Assembly: GCA_963709155.1 (NCBI GenBank)
Contig: CAVPVD010000010.1
Span: 806,001 to 870,000, forward strand
Direction: 5' to 3'
Length of the DNA stretch: 64,000 nt
From: Bog-159 sp963709155
GTDB lineage: Bacteria > Acidobacteriota > Terriglobia > Bryobacterales > Bryobacteraceae
The notes below the pieces were generated by a model. The model did no database searches. It saw only the letters and a program-made list of their open reading frames with translations, and had not been told where the DNA came from. Positions 1 to 8,649 of this stretch are shown piece by piece; within the stretch, counting starts at the first letter, position 1, and each line of letters starts with the position of its first letter. A program made the translations under genes and the position numbers.

Positions 1-142
1 CGGCCACCGTCGCGCCGTCCCGCTGCAGCGGCTCGGCATGCGCGCGCGTGCGATTGTACACAGTCACAGCGTGGCCGGCGCGCAGGAGATTCCGCGCCAT
101 GGCCGAACCCATATTTCCCGCGCCGATGAATGCAAGCATCAT
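1..142 (-). CDS. NAD(P)-binding beta-hydroxyacid dehydrogenase, N-terminal fragment
   Basis: Only the first ~46 codons lie in the window; the gene continues past position 1. The translation begins M-M-L-A-F-I-G-A-G-N-M-G-S-A-M-A-R-N-L and continues into ...HAVTVYNRTRAHAE, which is the N-terminal Rossmann segment (GxGxMGxxMAxNL then a xxYNRT strand) of the 3-hydroxyisobutyrate/6-phosphogluconate dehydrogenase family. The Arg after the second beta strand suggests NADP(H) preference (inference). Start codons ATG at 142 or 139. It is divergent from the HAD gene beginning at 162, with a 19-bp gap. The substrate cannot be judged from this fragment. Confidence 0.8.
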   Translation of the reverse strand, partial: MMLAFIGAGNMGSAMARNLLRAGHAVTVYNRTRAHAEPLQRDGATVA

Positions 143-161
143 GGTAGTGTCATTTTATCTG

Positions 162-653
162 ATGGAAAAGCCTGGAATCCACGTCGATATCCCCGGTTTT
201 GGCAAGCGGCACATCCGCATAGCCGTCAGCGATTATACGGGCACCCACTCTTTCGGCGGGAAGATCGCGCCGGATGTCCGAACGAAGCTGAAACAACTTG
301 TGACGCTGGTGGACCTGCACATTGTGACGGCCGATTCCTTCGGCACCGCGGAAAGCGAACTGGCGGGGATCGCCATACCGTACAAGTTGCGCACGGACCG
401 GCATGATGTCGAGAAGGCCACTTACATTCGCCAGTTCGACTTGCAACAGGTCGCCGCCTTCGGCAACGGCAACAACGACAGGCTGATGCTCGAGGCCGTG
501 AAGGAGGCCGGCGGACTGGCCATCGCGGTCGATAACGGCGAGGGGTGCGCCATGGATGCGATGCGCAACGCCAACCTATTTGTGACCGGCGCGGGCAACG
601 CCATCGACCTGCTGCTCGACCCGGTACGCCTTAAGGCCACGCTGCGGTTCTGA
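162..653 (+). CDS. HAD-superfamily phosphatase, P-type-ATPase-like
   Basis: 163-residue soluble protein. The nucleophile motif is DYTGT (Asp24), the P-type ATPase form (DKTGT) rather than the usual DxDxT/V, and the C-terminal Mg-binding loop is GNGNND around residues 101-106, like the ATPase GDGxND hinge. The opening IDVPGFG-type strand before the catalytic Asp is typical of small archaeal and bacterial soluble HAD proteins related to P-type ATPase P-domains. No cap domain and no membrane segment are visible. The frame stays open further upstream, but starting at ATG162 places the conserved N-terminus correctly and avoids overlap with the divergent dehydrogenase. The physiological substrate is unknown. 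Confidence 0.75.
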   Translation: MEKPGIHVDIPGFGKRHIRIAVSDYTGTHSFGGKIAPDVRTKLKQLVTLVDLHIVTADSFGTAESELAGIAIPYKLRTDRHDVEKATYIRQFDLQQVAAFGNGNNDRLMLEAVKEAGGLAIAVDNGEGCAMDAMRNANLFVTGAGNAIDLLLDPVRLKATLRF

Positions 654-695
654 CCGATTCCTGCGCGGTATACTGTGGACTCAAAGAGATCGCAA

Positions 696-2015
696 ATGCG
701 TGGATTTTTATTCTTGCTGACGATGGCGGCAACGCTGGCACAGTCAGTTCCCGCGCCGCCAGGTGCTCGACAAGGGACTACGGTTCAGTCCGGCGTTCCT
801 CTGCGGGTGGCGCTCGAACGGCGGGTCATCATCAAGCATGTGGGGGAGCCGATCCGAGGGCGGCTGGTGGAACCGATTTACGTGTTCGATCGCATGATCC
901 TGCCCGCTGGAAGCCTGGTGGAGGGACATGTCGCCCAGATCGGCGGCGTCCCCTTTGGCCGGCGCCTGCAGGCGCTTCTCTATGGCAACCTGACCCCGCC
1001 GCGCGATATCCACGCGCAATTCGACACCTTGGTACTAACCGACGGCTCGCGGATCTCCCTGCACACCGCGCCCGCGCGCGGAACGCCGCATACAGCGCGG
1101 GTTGCGAAACCAGGGAAGAAAGGTTTTTTCCCACTGCAAAGCGCGCGCGACCGGATGCAAAGCGGGCGGGCGGCGTTTCTTGCCTTCAAAGAGCCGGGCA
1201 AATGGAGCCGGCTGAAGGACAGGCTGTTCGAAATGCTTCCTTACCATCGGCAAGCCTGGCGGGCGGGTACGCTCTTCACCGGCGTATTGCAGGAGCCCCT
1301 GAGCGGCCTGACGCCGGCGCCGGTAGAAGCCCGCGTGGAAGATCCCGCGGCCGCCGAGGCCGAGGCGCAGGAGGTGACCGCCCGGCTGCTGGCGCCCATC
1401 AGTTCCAAAACCGCCCAGAGAGGTGCGCCGGTGGAAGCCGTGGTGACACGGCCCGTGTTCTCTCCCAGTCATGCGCTGCTGATTCCGGAAGGCAGCCGCC
1501 TCCTGGGAGACGTGGTGGAAGCGCGCCGGGCGCGTTTCTTTCACCGCAACGGGAAAGTGCTGTTTGTTTTCCGCGAGATCAAGCTGCCGGCGGCGGCAGC
1601 GCAAGGCGTTCAGGGTTATGTGGAGGGGGTGGAAGCGGACTTCGATGCGCACCTGGCCCTCGACGCGGAAGGGGGTGCGCACGTCACCAGTTCCAAGACT
1701 CGCTTCATTTTTCCGGCCATCGCGGCGGCCGTGGCGGGGCTGTCGTTTCATCAGGATTACAATGCCCAGGGCGTTCCGGATTGGGACATCGGAGGGCGCG
1801 CCGAATCCGGGGCCGTGGGTCTCGGGCTGATCGGCACCTTGTTGACTCAAATCGGCCCGCGCGCCTTCGCTTCGAGCATCGCGATTACCGGCGCGGCGTC
1901 CAGCATTTACTCCACCTTGATCGCGCGCGGACAAGACGTGAACCTGCCGGCGAATACACCGGTCAAAGTCAGCTTGAAAGGCCGTGATGGCGAGCCCGGC
2001 AAGGCCCGCCAGTAA
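696..2015 (+). CDS. exported protein of unknown function
   Basis: 439 residues from ATG696, which is followed at once by a signal peptide (MRGFLFLLTMAATLAQS). An in-frame GTG at 675 would put seven charged residues before it and is less likely. A TATACT hexamer lies at 669-674. The mature part contains two similar beta-rich segments, each with a phrase of the type (L)xPxGSxLxGxVxxxxxxRFxxR (around residues 75-100 and 260-285). This resembles the TrbI/VirB10-like 'potent stabiliser' beta folds seen in acidobacterial hypothetical proteins, but I do not recognise a named family. The C-terminus has a hydrophobic Gly/Ala-rich stretch (about residues 345-410) that could be membrane-inserted. It converges on tdk with 4 bp between stop codons. 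Confidence 0.7.
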   Translation: MRGFLFLLTMAATLAQSVPAPPGARQGTTVQSGVPLRVALERRVIIKHVGEPIRGRLVEPIYVFDRMILPAGSLVEGHVAQIGGVPFGRRLQALLYGNLTPPRDIHAQFDTLVLTDGSRISLHTAPARGTPHTARVAKPGKKGFFPLQSARDRMQSGRAAFLAFKEPGKWSRLKDRLFEMLPYHRQAWRAGTLFTGVLQEPLSGLTPAPVEARVEDPAAAEAEAQEVTARLLAPISSKTAQRGAPVEAVVTRPVFSPSHALLIPEGSRLLGDVVEARRARFFHRNGKVLFVFREIKLPAAAAQGVQGYVEGVEADFDAHLALDAEGGAHVTSSKTRFIFPAIAAAVAGLSFHQDYNAQGVPDWDIGGRAESGAVGLGLIGTLLTQIGPRAFASSIAITGAASSIYSTLIARGQDVNLPANTPVKVSLKGRDGEPGKARQ

Positions 2016-2019
2016 ACCG

Positions 2020-2634
2020 CTAAGACTGTGGGCCGGCCTTGCGTCCCTTCAGGAAATCCAACTCGGTCTGCTTGGGGATGCCCGGCTCGAAGCAGCGCCG
2101 GCAGCGGGCTTCGTACATATCGGCGGCGCCCACGACGATCAGATCCTCCGCGCCACGCAGGCGTTGCGTATGCTTGCCCGGATTGCCGCAGCGCACGCAG
2201 ATCGCCAGGGTCTTGGTGATGGACTCGGCTAGCGCCAACAGGTCCGGAATGGGAACGAAGGGACGGCCCAGGTAATCCGTGTCCAGCCCGGATACGATCA
2301 CCTGTTTGCCGCTGTCTGCCAGGCGTTGCGCCACGTCTACGAGGCTTTCGCCCATGAAATTCGCTTCGTCCACTCCGATCACTTCCGAGCGCCAGTCTAC
2401 GCGCTCCAGGATCTCGCTGCCGGCGCTCACCACTTCAGACTTCATGCGCAGATCCCCGTGCGACACGATCTCGTCCAACGCGTACCGCGTGTCGATGACG
2501 GGCTTGAATACCTGCACCCTTTTGCGGGCGATCATGGCGCGGCGCAGGCGCCGGATCAACTCTTCGCTCTTGCCGGAGAACATGGGACCGCAGATCACTT
2601 CAATCCAACCGATATTGCCGCTGACGAATTCCAT
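2020..2634 (-). CDS. tdk: thymidine kinase
   Basis: 204 residues, the usual length for type II thymidine kinases, which phosphorylate thymidine to dTMP in the salvage pathway. The P-loop GPMFSGKSEELIRR is at residues 16-29, the Walker-B-like VDEANF at about 88-93, the lasso segment follows IVSGLDTDYLGRPF, and the structural zinc is supplied by CVRCG (about 145) and CRRC (about 180). The catalytic Glu is in DEANF. The ATG at 2634 lies 71 bp from the divergent peptidase start at 2706. Confidence 0.95.
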   Translation of the reverse strand: MEFVSGNIGWIEVICGPMFSGKSEELIRRLRRAMIARKRVQVFKPVIDTRYALDEIVSHGDLRMKSEVVSAGSEILERVDWRSEVIGVDEANFMGESLVDVAQRLADSGKQVIVSGLDTDYLGRPFVPIPDLLALAESITKTLAICVRCGNPGKHTQRLRGAEDLIVVGAADMYEARCRRCFEPGIPKQTELDFLKGRKAGPQS

Positions 2635-2691
2635 GAGTTTGCTTTAGCATGCCACAGTGCCGGCCGGCGCTGCGGGATTCTGCGCCTAATG

Positions 2692-2697
2692 TACAAT
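2692..2697 (+). promoter_or_regulatory. -10-like hexamer TACAAT, 8 nt before the peptidase start
   Basis: TACAAT ends 8 nt upstream of ATG2706, so a transcript starting 6-8 nt downstream would have almost no leader. There is no Shine-Dalgarno sequence in the gap and no clear -35 box. Confidence 0.45.
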
Positions 2698-2705
2698 GCA
2701 GGTTT

Positions 2706-4835
2706 ATGAAACGGATTTGCTTTATCCTGCCGCTGCTGGCGTGGACTGCCGCCGGCGCCGAGAAAAAACCGGTCACTCTCCAGAACATGCCGGCGCCGGC
2801 CCGCATGGCGGCGATTACGTGGGCGCCGGACGGAAAGCGCTTCGCCTGGATGGAAGAGAAGGCCATCTCGCAGTACGACGTGGCGTCCAGGAAGAAGAAG
2901 CAACTCGTGGCGCTGGGGCCGCTGGAAGAAAAGGCTGTGAAACCCCCCAAGCCGGAAGTCGCCGATTGGCAGGACCGGCGCGTTTCCGAGCAGAGCTTCC
3001 AATGGTCCGCGAACGGGCAGGAGATGCTGATCAGCGTGCAGGGCGACCTGTTTCTGCTGCATACGGAAACCGGGAAATGGGAGCAACTCACCGCGACTTC
3101 GGAAGCGGAGCGCGATCCCAAGCTCTCGCCCGATGGCCATCTGGTCTCGTTCCGCCGCGAGCACGACCTGTACAGCCTGGAAATCGCGTCGAAAAAGGTC
3201 ACGCGGCTCACCAGCGACGGCGGCGCCACGCTCTGGAACGGTGAACTGGACTGGGTGTACCCGGAGGAATTGAATCTTTCCACCGCGCACTGGTGGTCTC
3301 CCGATAGCCGGCAGATCGCCTATTTGCAGTTCGACGTCGGCCACGAATCGATGTTTCCACAGGTGGATTTGCTATCTTGGCGGGCGCTGGCCGAGCCCGA
3401 GCGCTTTCCTCAGCCGGGCACGCCCAATGCGGATGTGCGGTTGGGAGTGGTGCCGGCGGAGGGCGGTCCAACGCGCTGGATGGACATCGGCGAAACGCGC
3501 GACCACCTACTGGCGCGGGTAAACTGGTCGCCGGACAGCCGGGCAGTGGCCTATCAGCGGCTGAATCGCATACAAAATCGCCTGGACCTGGGGCTGGCCG
3601 ACGCGCGCACGGGTGTTTCGCGGGTGCTCCTCACCGAGGAAGATTCGTACTGGATAAATGTGAACGACGATTTCCGGTTTCTCAACAGGGGCAGGCAGTT
3701 TCTGTGGGGCAGCGAGCGGGATGGCTATCTGCACTTATACCTTTGCTCGCTGGACGACAAACACGTGTCGCAGATCACCAGGGGCGAGTGGGAAGTAACC
3801 GAAGTGGCGGGAGTGAACGAAGAGACGCGCGAGATCTTCTTCGTGTCGACGGAGCAGAGTCCGCTGGAGCGCCAGCTTTACCGCGTCCGTTTGGACGGCA
3901 AGCAGAAACAGCGGCTGAGCGGCGGCGCGGGGACGCACGGCATTTCGATGAGTCCGACCGGCGAATACTACATGGATACGGTGTCCAGCCTGGGCACGCC
4001 ACCGCGGCGCACGCTGCATGAAAGCGATGGTTCGCAGATCGCGGTTTACAAGGAGGCTACGCCACCGGACGTGGAGATCCTGCCCACGGAGATCGTCAAG
4101 ATCAAAGCTACGGACGGCGCGCAGCTCTATGCGCGGATGATTAAGCCGGCGGGCTTTGCGGCCGACAAGAAGTATCCCGTGATCGTCATGATCTACGGGG
4201 GACCCGGCGTGCAGGCGGTGCGGGACGCCTGGAACGGCGCCAGTTTCGACCAGGTGCTGGCGCAGAAGGGCTACCTGATCTGGCAACTCGACAATCGCGG
4301 CTCGTCCGGGCGCGGCCACGGCTGGGAGTCGGTGATCTATCACGAAACCGGTGCGCACGAGCTGAACGACCAGCTCGACGGAATCCGCTACTTGAGCACA
4401 CTGGGTTTCGCGGACATGACGCGCGTGGGCATCAGCGGCTGGAGCTATGGAGGATACATGACCCTTTATGCTCTGGCCAATGCGCCGGGCGTTTTCAAGG
4501 CGGGCATCGCGGGCGCGCCGGTAACCGACTGGCGCAACTACGACACCATCTACACGGAGCGTTACATGGGGCTCCCGGACCAAAATGCGGAGGGTTACAA
4601 GCGCAGCTCGCCGCAGACCAAGGCCGCGGAGATCAAGGCGCGGCTGCTGCTCCTGCATAACATCGAGGACGACAACGTGCACTTTCAGAACAGCCTGCAG
4701 ATGGCCGGCGTTCTGGAGCGGGAGGGCAAGCAGTTCCAGATGATCGTGTATCCGCAGAAATCGCATGGCGTGGGCGGGGCGCTGCAACGCCAGATGCACC
4801 AGGCCATGCTGGATTTCTTTGAGAAGGCGCTATAG
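2706..4835 (+). CDS. S9B dipeptidyl-peptidase IV-type serine peptidase, exported
   Basis: 709 residues with a signal peptide (MKRICFILPLLAWTAAGAE). The N-terminal part is a DPP4-type beta-propeller (about 30-450) with the S9B double-Glu signature LDWVYPEEL near residue 187, which anchors the substrate N-terminus. The C-terminal alpha/beta hydrolase domain (about 480-709) has nucleophile Ser580 in GWSYGGYM, the acid in IEDDNVHF (about 655) and His687 in KSHGV. It should release N-terminal dipeptides (often X-Pro) from peptides in the periplasm. Start ATG2706 is chosen for the signal peptide and the TACAAT just upstream. Confidence 0.92.
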   Translation: MKRICFILPLLAWTAAGAEKKPVTLQNMPAPARMAAITWAPDGKRFAWMEEKAISQYDVASRKKKQLVALGPLEEKAVKPPKPEVADWQDRRVSEQSFQWSANGQEMLISVQGDLFLLHTETGKWEQLTATSEAERDPKLSPDGHLVSFRREHDLYSLEIASKKVTRLTSDGGATLWNGELDWVYPEELNLSTAHWWSPDSRQIAYLQFDVGHESMFPQVDLLSWRALAEPERFPQPGTPNADVRLGVVPAEGGPTRWMDIGETRDHLLARVNWSPDSRAVAYQRLNRIQNRLDLGLADARTGVSRVLLTEEDSYWINVNDDFRFLNRGRQFLWGSERDGYLHLYLCSLDDKHVSQITRGEWEVTEVAGVNEETREIFFVSTEQSPLERQLYRVRLDGKQKQRLSGGAGTHGISMSPTGEYYMDTVSSLGTPPRRTLHESDGSQIAVYKEATPPDVEILPTEIVKIKATDGAQLYARMIKPAGFAADKKYPVIVMIYGGPGVQAVRDAWNGASFDQVLAQKGYLIWQLDNRGSSGRGHGWESVIYHETGAHELNDQLDGIRYLSTLGFADMTRVGISGWSYGGYMTLYALANAPGVFKAGIAGAPVTDWRNYDTIYTERYMGLPDQNAEGYKRSSPQTKAAEIKARLLLLHNIEDDNVHFQNSLQMAGVLEREGKQFQMIVYPQKSHGVGGALQRQMHQAMLDFFEKAL

Positions 4836-4866
4836 CTTCAGGCCTAGGAGTGGAGACTCCGAGGTT

Positions 4867-5811
4867 TCATTTGAACCACAGCACGCCTGCCAGCAGACGG
4901 TTTTCCGGGAGGATACAGCGCCCGCAAAACACCTCGTAATTGGGAACGATCGCACGCACCGCCTGGGGGATCGCGACGACATCGTCGGGCAGGTGCTCAG
5001 CCGCAATCGCCATTCGCGGCTTGAACTTTCGTAGCGTTCCGGCCGCGCCCCGCAATGCCGCCTTCTCCGCTCCTTCGATGTCCATCGAGATAAAATCCAC
5101 ACGCGGTAGGTGCAACTCGCTCACGATCCGATCGATAGTGGTGACGCGCACGGTTTGGCTGGTGCTTCCTCGTTGAAATACTACGCTATCGTCATGTAAC
5201 TCGACAACACTATCGCGATCCCACACGCCTTCTTCTACGACGGCGACCCGCCCGTCGGCAATTTCTTTCGCGAAGGTGCGCTTCAGACAGGGCCATTTCT
5301 GGGGCGCGATCTCGATTGCGACCACCTTTTGCGCGCCACATCGCAGCGCCTGCCACGTCACCTCCCCAACGCTCGCTCCCACATCGAGGACGATATCGCC
5401 CGGACTCATGTGCACTAATGGGTGCCGATACTGGTCGGCCACTTGCTCGCCGAAGTTTTCTGTACCCTGTTCCCCTAGGGCCCCAGGAAGCCAGAACTGG
5501 CCCATGCCTGGAATCTCCCATAATTGCAGGCCGCCATCTTTCCGCACCATTCTTGCGGATGCCCGGATTCGTTGAACAGCCTTACCATAGACCTGGTTGA
5601 AGGCGACGGTGCGCACCGTTTCCGCTAAGTTGCACTGGCTGCCTCTTGCCGAGGTCAACCAAACAGCTACGCCGCGCAACGGCGGGTAGCAGGCCATAGC
5701 GAGTTGAATTGCAATCAATGCCAACCCCAGCAGGATGGCCGCCCTGATCGAGACCAGCACGACATGCCGGCCTCCAGGCAAACGAAGTCTTCGTGTACTT
5801 CCTTCCGACAT
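4867..5811 (-). CDS. FkbM-family SAM-dependent methyltransferase with N-terminal membrane anchor
   Basis: 314 residues from ATG5811 (MSEGSTRRL). The frame is open to 5859, but the extra 16 residues look unlike a coding start, and AAGAGGC lies about 8 nt before ATG5811. A single transmembrane helix at about 18-40 follows a basic stretch. The SAM site is DIVLDVGASVGEVT (about 138-151), followed by the acidic VVAIEIAP strand, and the FkbM signature VDFISMDIEGAEKAAL is at about 237-252. FkbM enzymes O-methylate sugars or polyketides; with the anchor this one may act on a membrane-linked glycan (inference). It lies downstream of the ADOP permease and converges with the peptidase. Confidence 0.85.
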   Translation of the reverse strand: MSEGSTRRLRLPGGRHVVLVSIRAAILLGLALIAIQLAMACYPPLRGVAVWLTSARGSQCNLAETVRTVAFNQVYGKAVQRIRASARMVRKDGGLQLWEIPGMGQFWLPGALGEQGTENFGEQVADQYRHPLVHMSPGDIVLDVGASVGEVTWQALRCGAQKVVAIEIAPQKWPCLKRTFAKEIADGRVAVVEEGVWDRDSVVELHDDSVVFQRGSTSQTVRVTTIDRIVSELHLPRVDFISMDIEGAEKAALRGAAGTLRKFKPRMAIAAEHLPDDVVAIPQAVRAIVPNYEVFCGRCILPENRLLAGVLWFK

Positions 5812-5915
5812 CGCAAAGCCTCTTGGAAAACTCGGATTGTAATTGCCTGCGGGACGCAATCCGGAAGATTTTCGATGTGTTGTTGTCTAAAGTTAGTTTT
5901 CTTGCCGCCAGGCCA

Positions 5916-8399
5916 CTACTCGGCCCGCAACGCCTCTACCGGGTTCACCGAGGCCGCCCGCCGCGCCGGAACATAACTTGCCACTAACGCACAGATCCCC
6001 AGCAAGCTCGCCACGGCTCCCAGCATCCACACGTCCCAAACCTGCACCCCGAACAGCAAGCCTCGCAACAACGCAGCGGCCGGCGCCGCACACCCCAGCC
6101 CAACCACAATCCCCACCGCCGCCACCAACCCAGCCTGCCCCAGGACCAATCGGTAAACCGCCCCGCGCTGCGCTCCTAGCGCTATGCGCACGCCGATCTC
6201 GCGCGTCCGCCGGCTCACTGAGTACGCAATCACGCCATACAGGCCGATCGCCCCCAGCAACAGCGCCGATCCCGCAAATCCTCCCACCAGCCACGCCGAC
6301 GAGCGGTTCAGAAACGCCGACGGCGAGTCGTTGATGCGATCGTCCATCACGAATTCGTTGCGCACCCCGAGGCTCGCGTCCACCTGGTGAATCGCTCGCT
6401 CCAGCGGCGGCATCATCGCTCCCGGATCCAGCGCCGTCCGCACCACCAGAAACAAGCTGCCGTCCGTGTTCTGCGCGAACGGGTAGTAGACCGCGGGCGC
6501 CAGCGGTTCCACCAGGTCGCCCTCCCTCACATCGTCCACCACGCCGATCACGCGCGCCCTCGATTGCGGCGAAAGCTCCGCATCTCCGATCGTTTTGCCC
6601 ACCGCATCCTCGCCCGGAAAAAACCGTTTCGCGAGCGCCCGATTGATAACCGCCACGCGCGGCTTCGAGCCATCGTCCGCTTCTGTGTAAAAGCGCCCCG
6701 CGTTCAACCTGGCCTGCAACACCTGGAAGTAATCCGCGCTGGTCTCCCGCTGCAAAACCTTGTCTGGCTCCCCGTACCACGCGCGCCCCATCACCCGAAA
6801 GTCCGCCGCATCGCAGTTACACGTGATCGGTAGTTCGCTCGTATGCGCGGCGGCAACCACCCCCGGCATCGCCGAGACGTGTTCCAGCAGCCGCCGCGAA
6901 AGCATCCTCAGCGCGCCGATGTTTTCATAACCCGCGCCGTGAACGTCGATCTCCAGCGTGGCCAGATTCGCCGGATGGAAATTCAAACCCACATGGAACA
7001 TGCGGTAGAGGCTCTTCCCCAACAGCCCCGCGCTCGCCAGCAGCACCATCGCGATCGCCAGCTCCGCCGCCACCAGGTTCGCGCCGAATCGCTTCCATAA
7101 GGTTCCCGCGGAGCCGCGGCCGCCTTCCGCGAGGTCCGCGCGCAGGTTCGCAAGCGACAGCCGCAAAACCGGCGTTACCGAGAACACCGCCACCGCCAGC
7201 AGCGACACCGCGGCCGCGAACAGCAATACCCGCGGATGCAGTCCTGCATCCCGAAAGTACGGCATCCCGCGCAGCCTGCGTTCCGGTATCAGCCGGAAGA
7301 GCCTGGGAATGGCCGCCGACGCCGCCGGCAACCCGACTGCCGCCGCCACGGCTACCAGCAGCACCCCTTCCGTCACGAACTGCCGGATCAGCCGACCCAC
7401 CGACGCGCCCAGAACTCCGCGTAGCACCGTCTCCCGCTTCCGGCCTTCGGCCCTCACCAGCAGCAGGCTCGCCACGTTCACGTACGCGATCAGGAGCAGC
7501 AGCCCCGCTCCGCTCCACAAAACCAGCAACGTGGGCCGGATATTTCCCACGATGGCGTCCCGCAAAGGCATCAGGCGCGCGCTGCGCCCTTTATTAGACG
7601 CCGGATATTCCCTCTCCAGCCGCGCCGCAATGCTCTTCATCTCCGCCGCGGCCGACGCGATTGAAACGCCATCCCGCAGCCGCCCCAATCCGAAAAGCTC
7701 GTGCCGCTCCCGCGCCTGTGCGCCCAGGTCCGGGTCGTGGATCGTTATGAAGAATTCCGCCGCGCGCATCGCAAAGTGAAACTCCCGCGGCAGTACGCCG
7801 ATCGCGATGTAGGGCGTATCGTCGAGAATCAGCGACTGCCCGACGATATCCTGGCTTGCGCCGAAGCGGCTCTGCCAGGCGCCGTAAGTCAGCACCACCG
7901 CGCGCGGCGCGGCCGGCCGGTCGTCTCCATCGCTAAACACGCGGCCGCGCAGAGCCGCCACGCCCAGGCTCCGGAAAAAGCCGCCGCTTACACGCGCGCT
8001 GCGAACCGCCTGCACCCCCGCGGAACTTCGCCAAAGACACACGGAAGCATTCCACGCCTCGAACGACCGGAAAACCGTGTTGGCTTTTTGCCAATCCAGA
8101 TAATCCGGATAAGAGAGGTTGCACTCCCGGCAAGAGCCGGTCGTCTCATACGCCACCACCAGCCGCGAAGGCTCCCGATACGGCAGCGGCGCCAGCAGCG
8201 CCGCATCCACGAACGCGAAAATCGCGACGCTCGCCGCCATGCCCAGCGCCAACACTAACACGGCCGTGGCCGCGAACCCCGGGTTCTTGCGCAATTGCCG
8301 CGCGGCAAATCGCAGATCCTGCGCCATGGTTTCGAGACCAAAGGCCACCCCGCCGCGCCGGAACGGCAGTCGAACTTTCTTAAGAACACGCAGCAACAT
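5916..8399 (-). CDS. ADOP-family orphan ABC permease (MacB_PCD/FtsX x2)
   Basis: 827 residues. It consists of two repeats of a periplasmic MacB-like core domain plus an FtsX permease domain. The first hydrophobic helix is at about 45-68, a three-helix FtsX block at about 285-420, a second MacB core at about 450-690, and the last three helices at about 700-815, ending ...PARRASVNPVEALRAE, the usual ADOP C-terminus. ADOP permeases (acidobacterial duplicated orphan permeases) have no cognate ATPase next door, and none is here. The N-terminus is short and lacks the PadR-like helical region many relatives carry. Start ATG8399 is supported by GAGGAG six nt upstream. Cargo is unknown. Confidence 0.9.
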   Translation of the reverse strand: MLLRVLKKVRLPFRRGGVAFGLETMAQDLRFAARQLRKNPGFAATAVLVLALGMAASVAIFAFVDAALLAPLPYREPSRLVVAYETTGSCRECNLSYPDYLDWQKANTVFRSFEAWNASVCLWRSSAGVQAVRSARVSGGFFRSLGVAALRGRVFSDGDDRPAAPRAVVLTYGAWQSRFGASQDIVGQSLILDDTPYIAIGVLPREFHFAMRAAEFFITIHDPDLGAQARERHELFGLGRLRDGVSIASAAAEMKSIAARLEREYPASNKGRSARLMPLRDAIVGNIRPTLLVLWSGAGLLLLIAYVNVASLLLVRAEGRKRETVLRGVLGASVGRLIRQFVTEGVLLVAVAAAVGLPAASAAIPRLFRLIPERRLRGMPYFRDAGLHPRVLLFAAAVSLLAVAVFSVTPVLRLSLANLRADLAEGGRGSAGTLWKRFGANLVAAELAIAMVLLASAGLLGKSLYRMFHVGLNFHPANLATLEIDVHGAGYENIGALRMLSRRLLEHVSAMPGVVAAAHTSELPITCNCDAADFRVMGRAWYGEPDKVLQRETSADYFQVLQARLNAGRFYTEADDGSKPRVAVINRALAKRFFPGEDAVGKTIGDAELSPQSRARVIGVVDDVREGDLVEPLAPAVYYPFAQNTDGSLFLVVRTALDPGAMMPPLERAIHQVDASLGVRNEFVMDDRINDSPSAFLNRSSAWLVGGFAGSALLLGAIGLYGVIAYSVSRRTREIGVRIALGAQRGAVYRLVLGQAGLVAAVGIVVGLGCAAPAAALLRGLLFGVQVWDVWMLGAVASLLGICALVASYVPARRAASVNPVEALRAE

Positions 8400-8626
8400 T
8401 CCGTCTCCTCGGCCATCTCATTTTAACCTTGCGGCGATTCTCACGAGTTTGCTCCGCCGGGGTTCTTCGCAGCTATGACCCAATTGTGGGAACACTATTC
8501 GGGGTTGCCCCAACGGCTGAAACTTGTCGCGAGCCGTTTCATCCCTTCCTCGATCCGCGCGGTGGGAATCGCGCGGAGATGCGCGCCGCGGCGGCGTAGG
8601 GACCACTCGGCATTGCTATACTTACA

Positions 8627-8632
8627 CGAGAA
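8627..8632 (+). promoter_or_regulatory. -10-like hexamer TATACT before the Ser/Thr kinase
   Basis: TATACT lies 8 nt before an in-frame GTG (8641) and 17 nt before ATG8650. It is the likely promoter of the kinase. If transcription starts 7-8 nt downstream, GTG8641 would be a leaderless start adding three residues. The remaining 8400-8626 stretch shows no gene. Confidence 0.45.
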
Positions 8633-8649
8633 CTCCAAGTGTGCCGGAA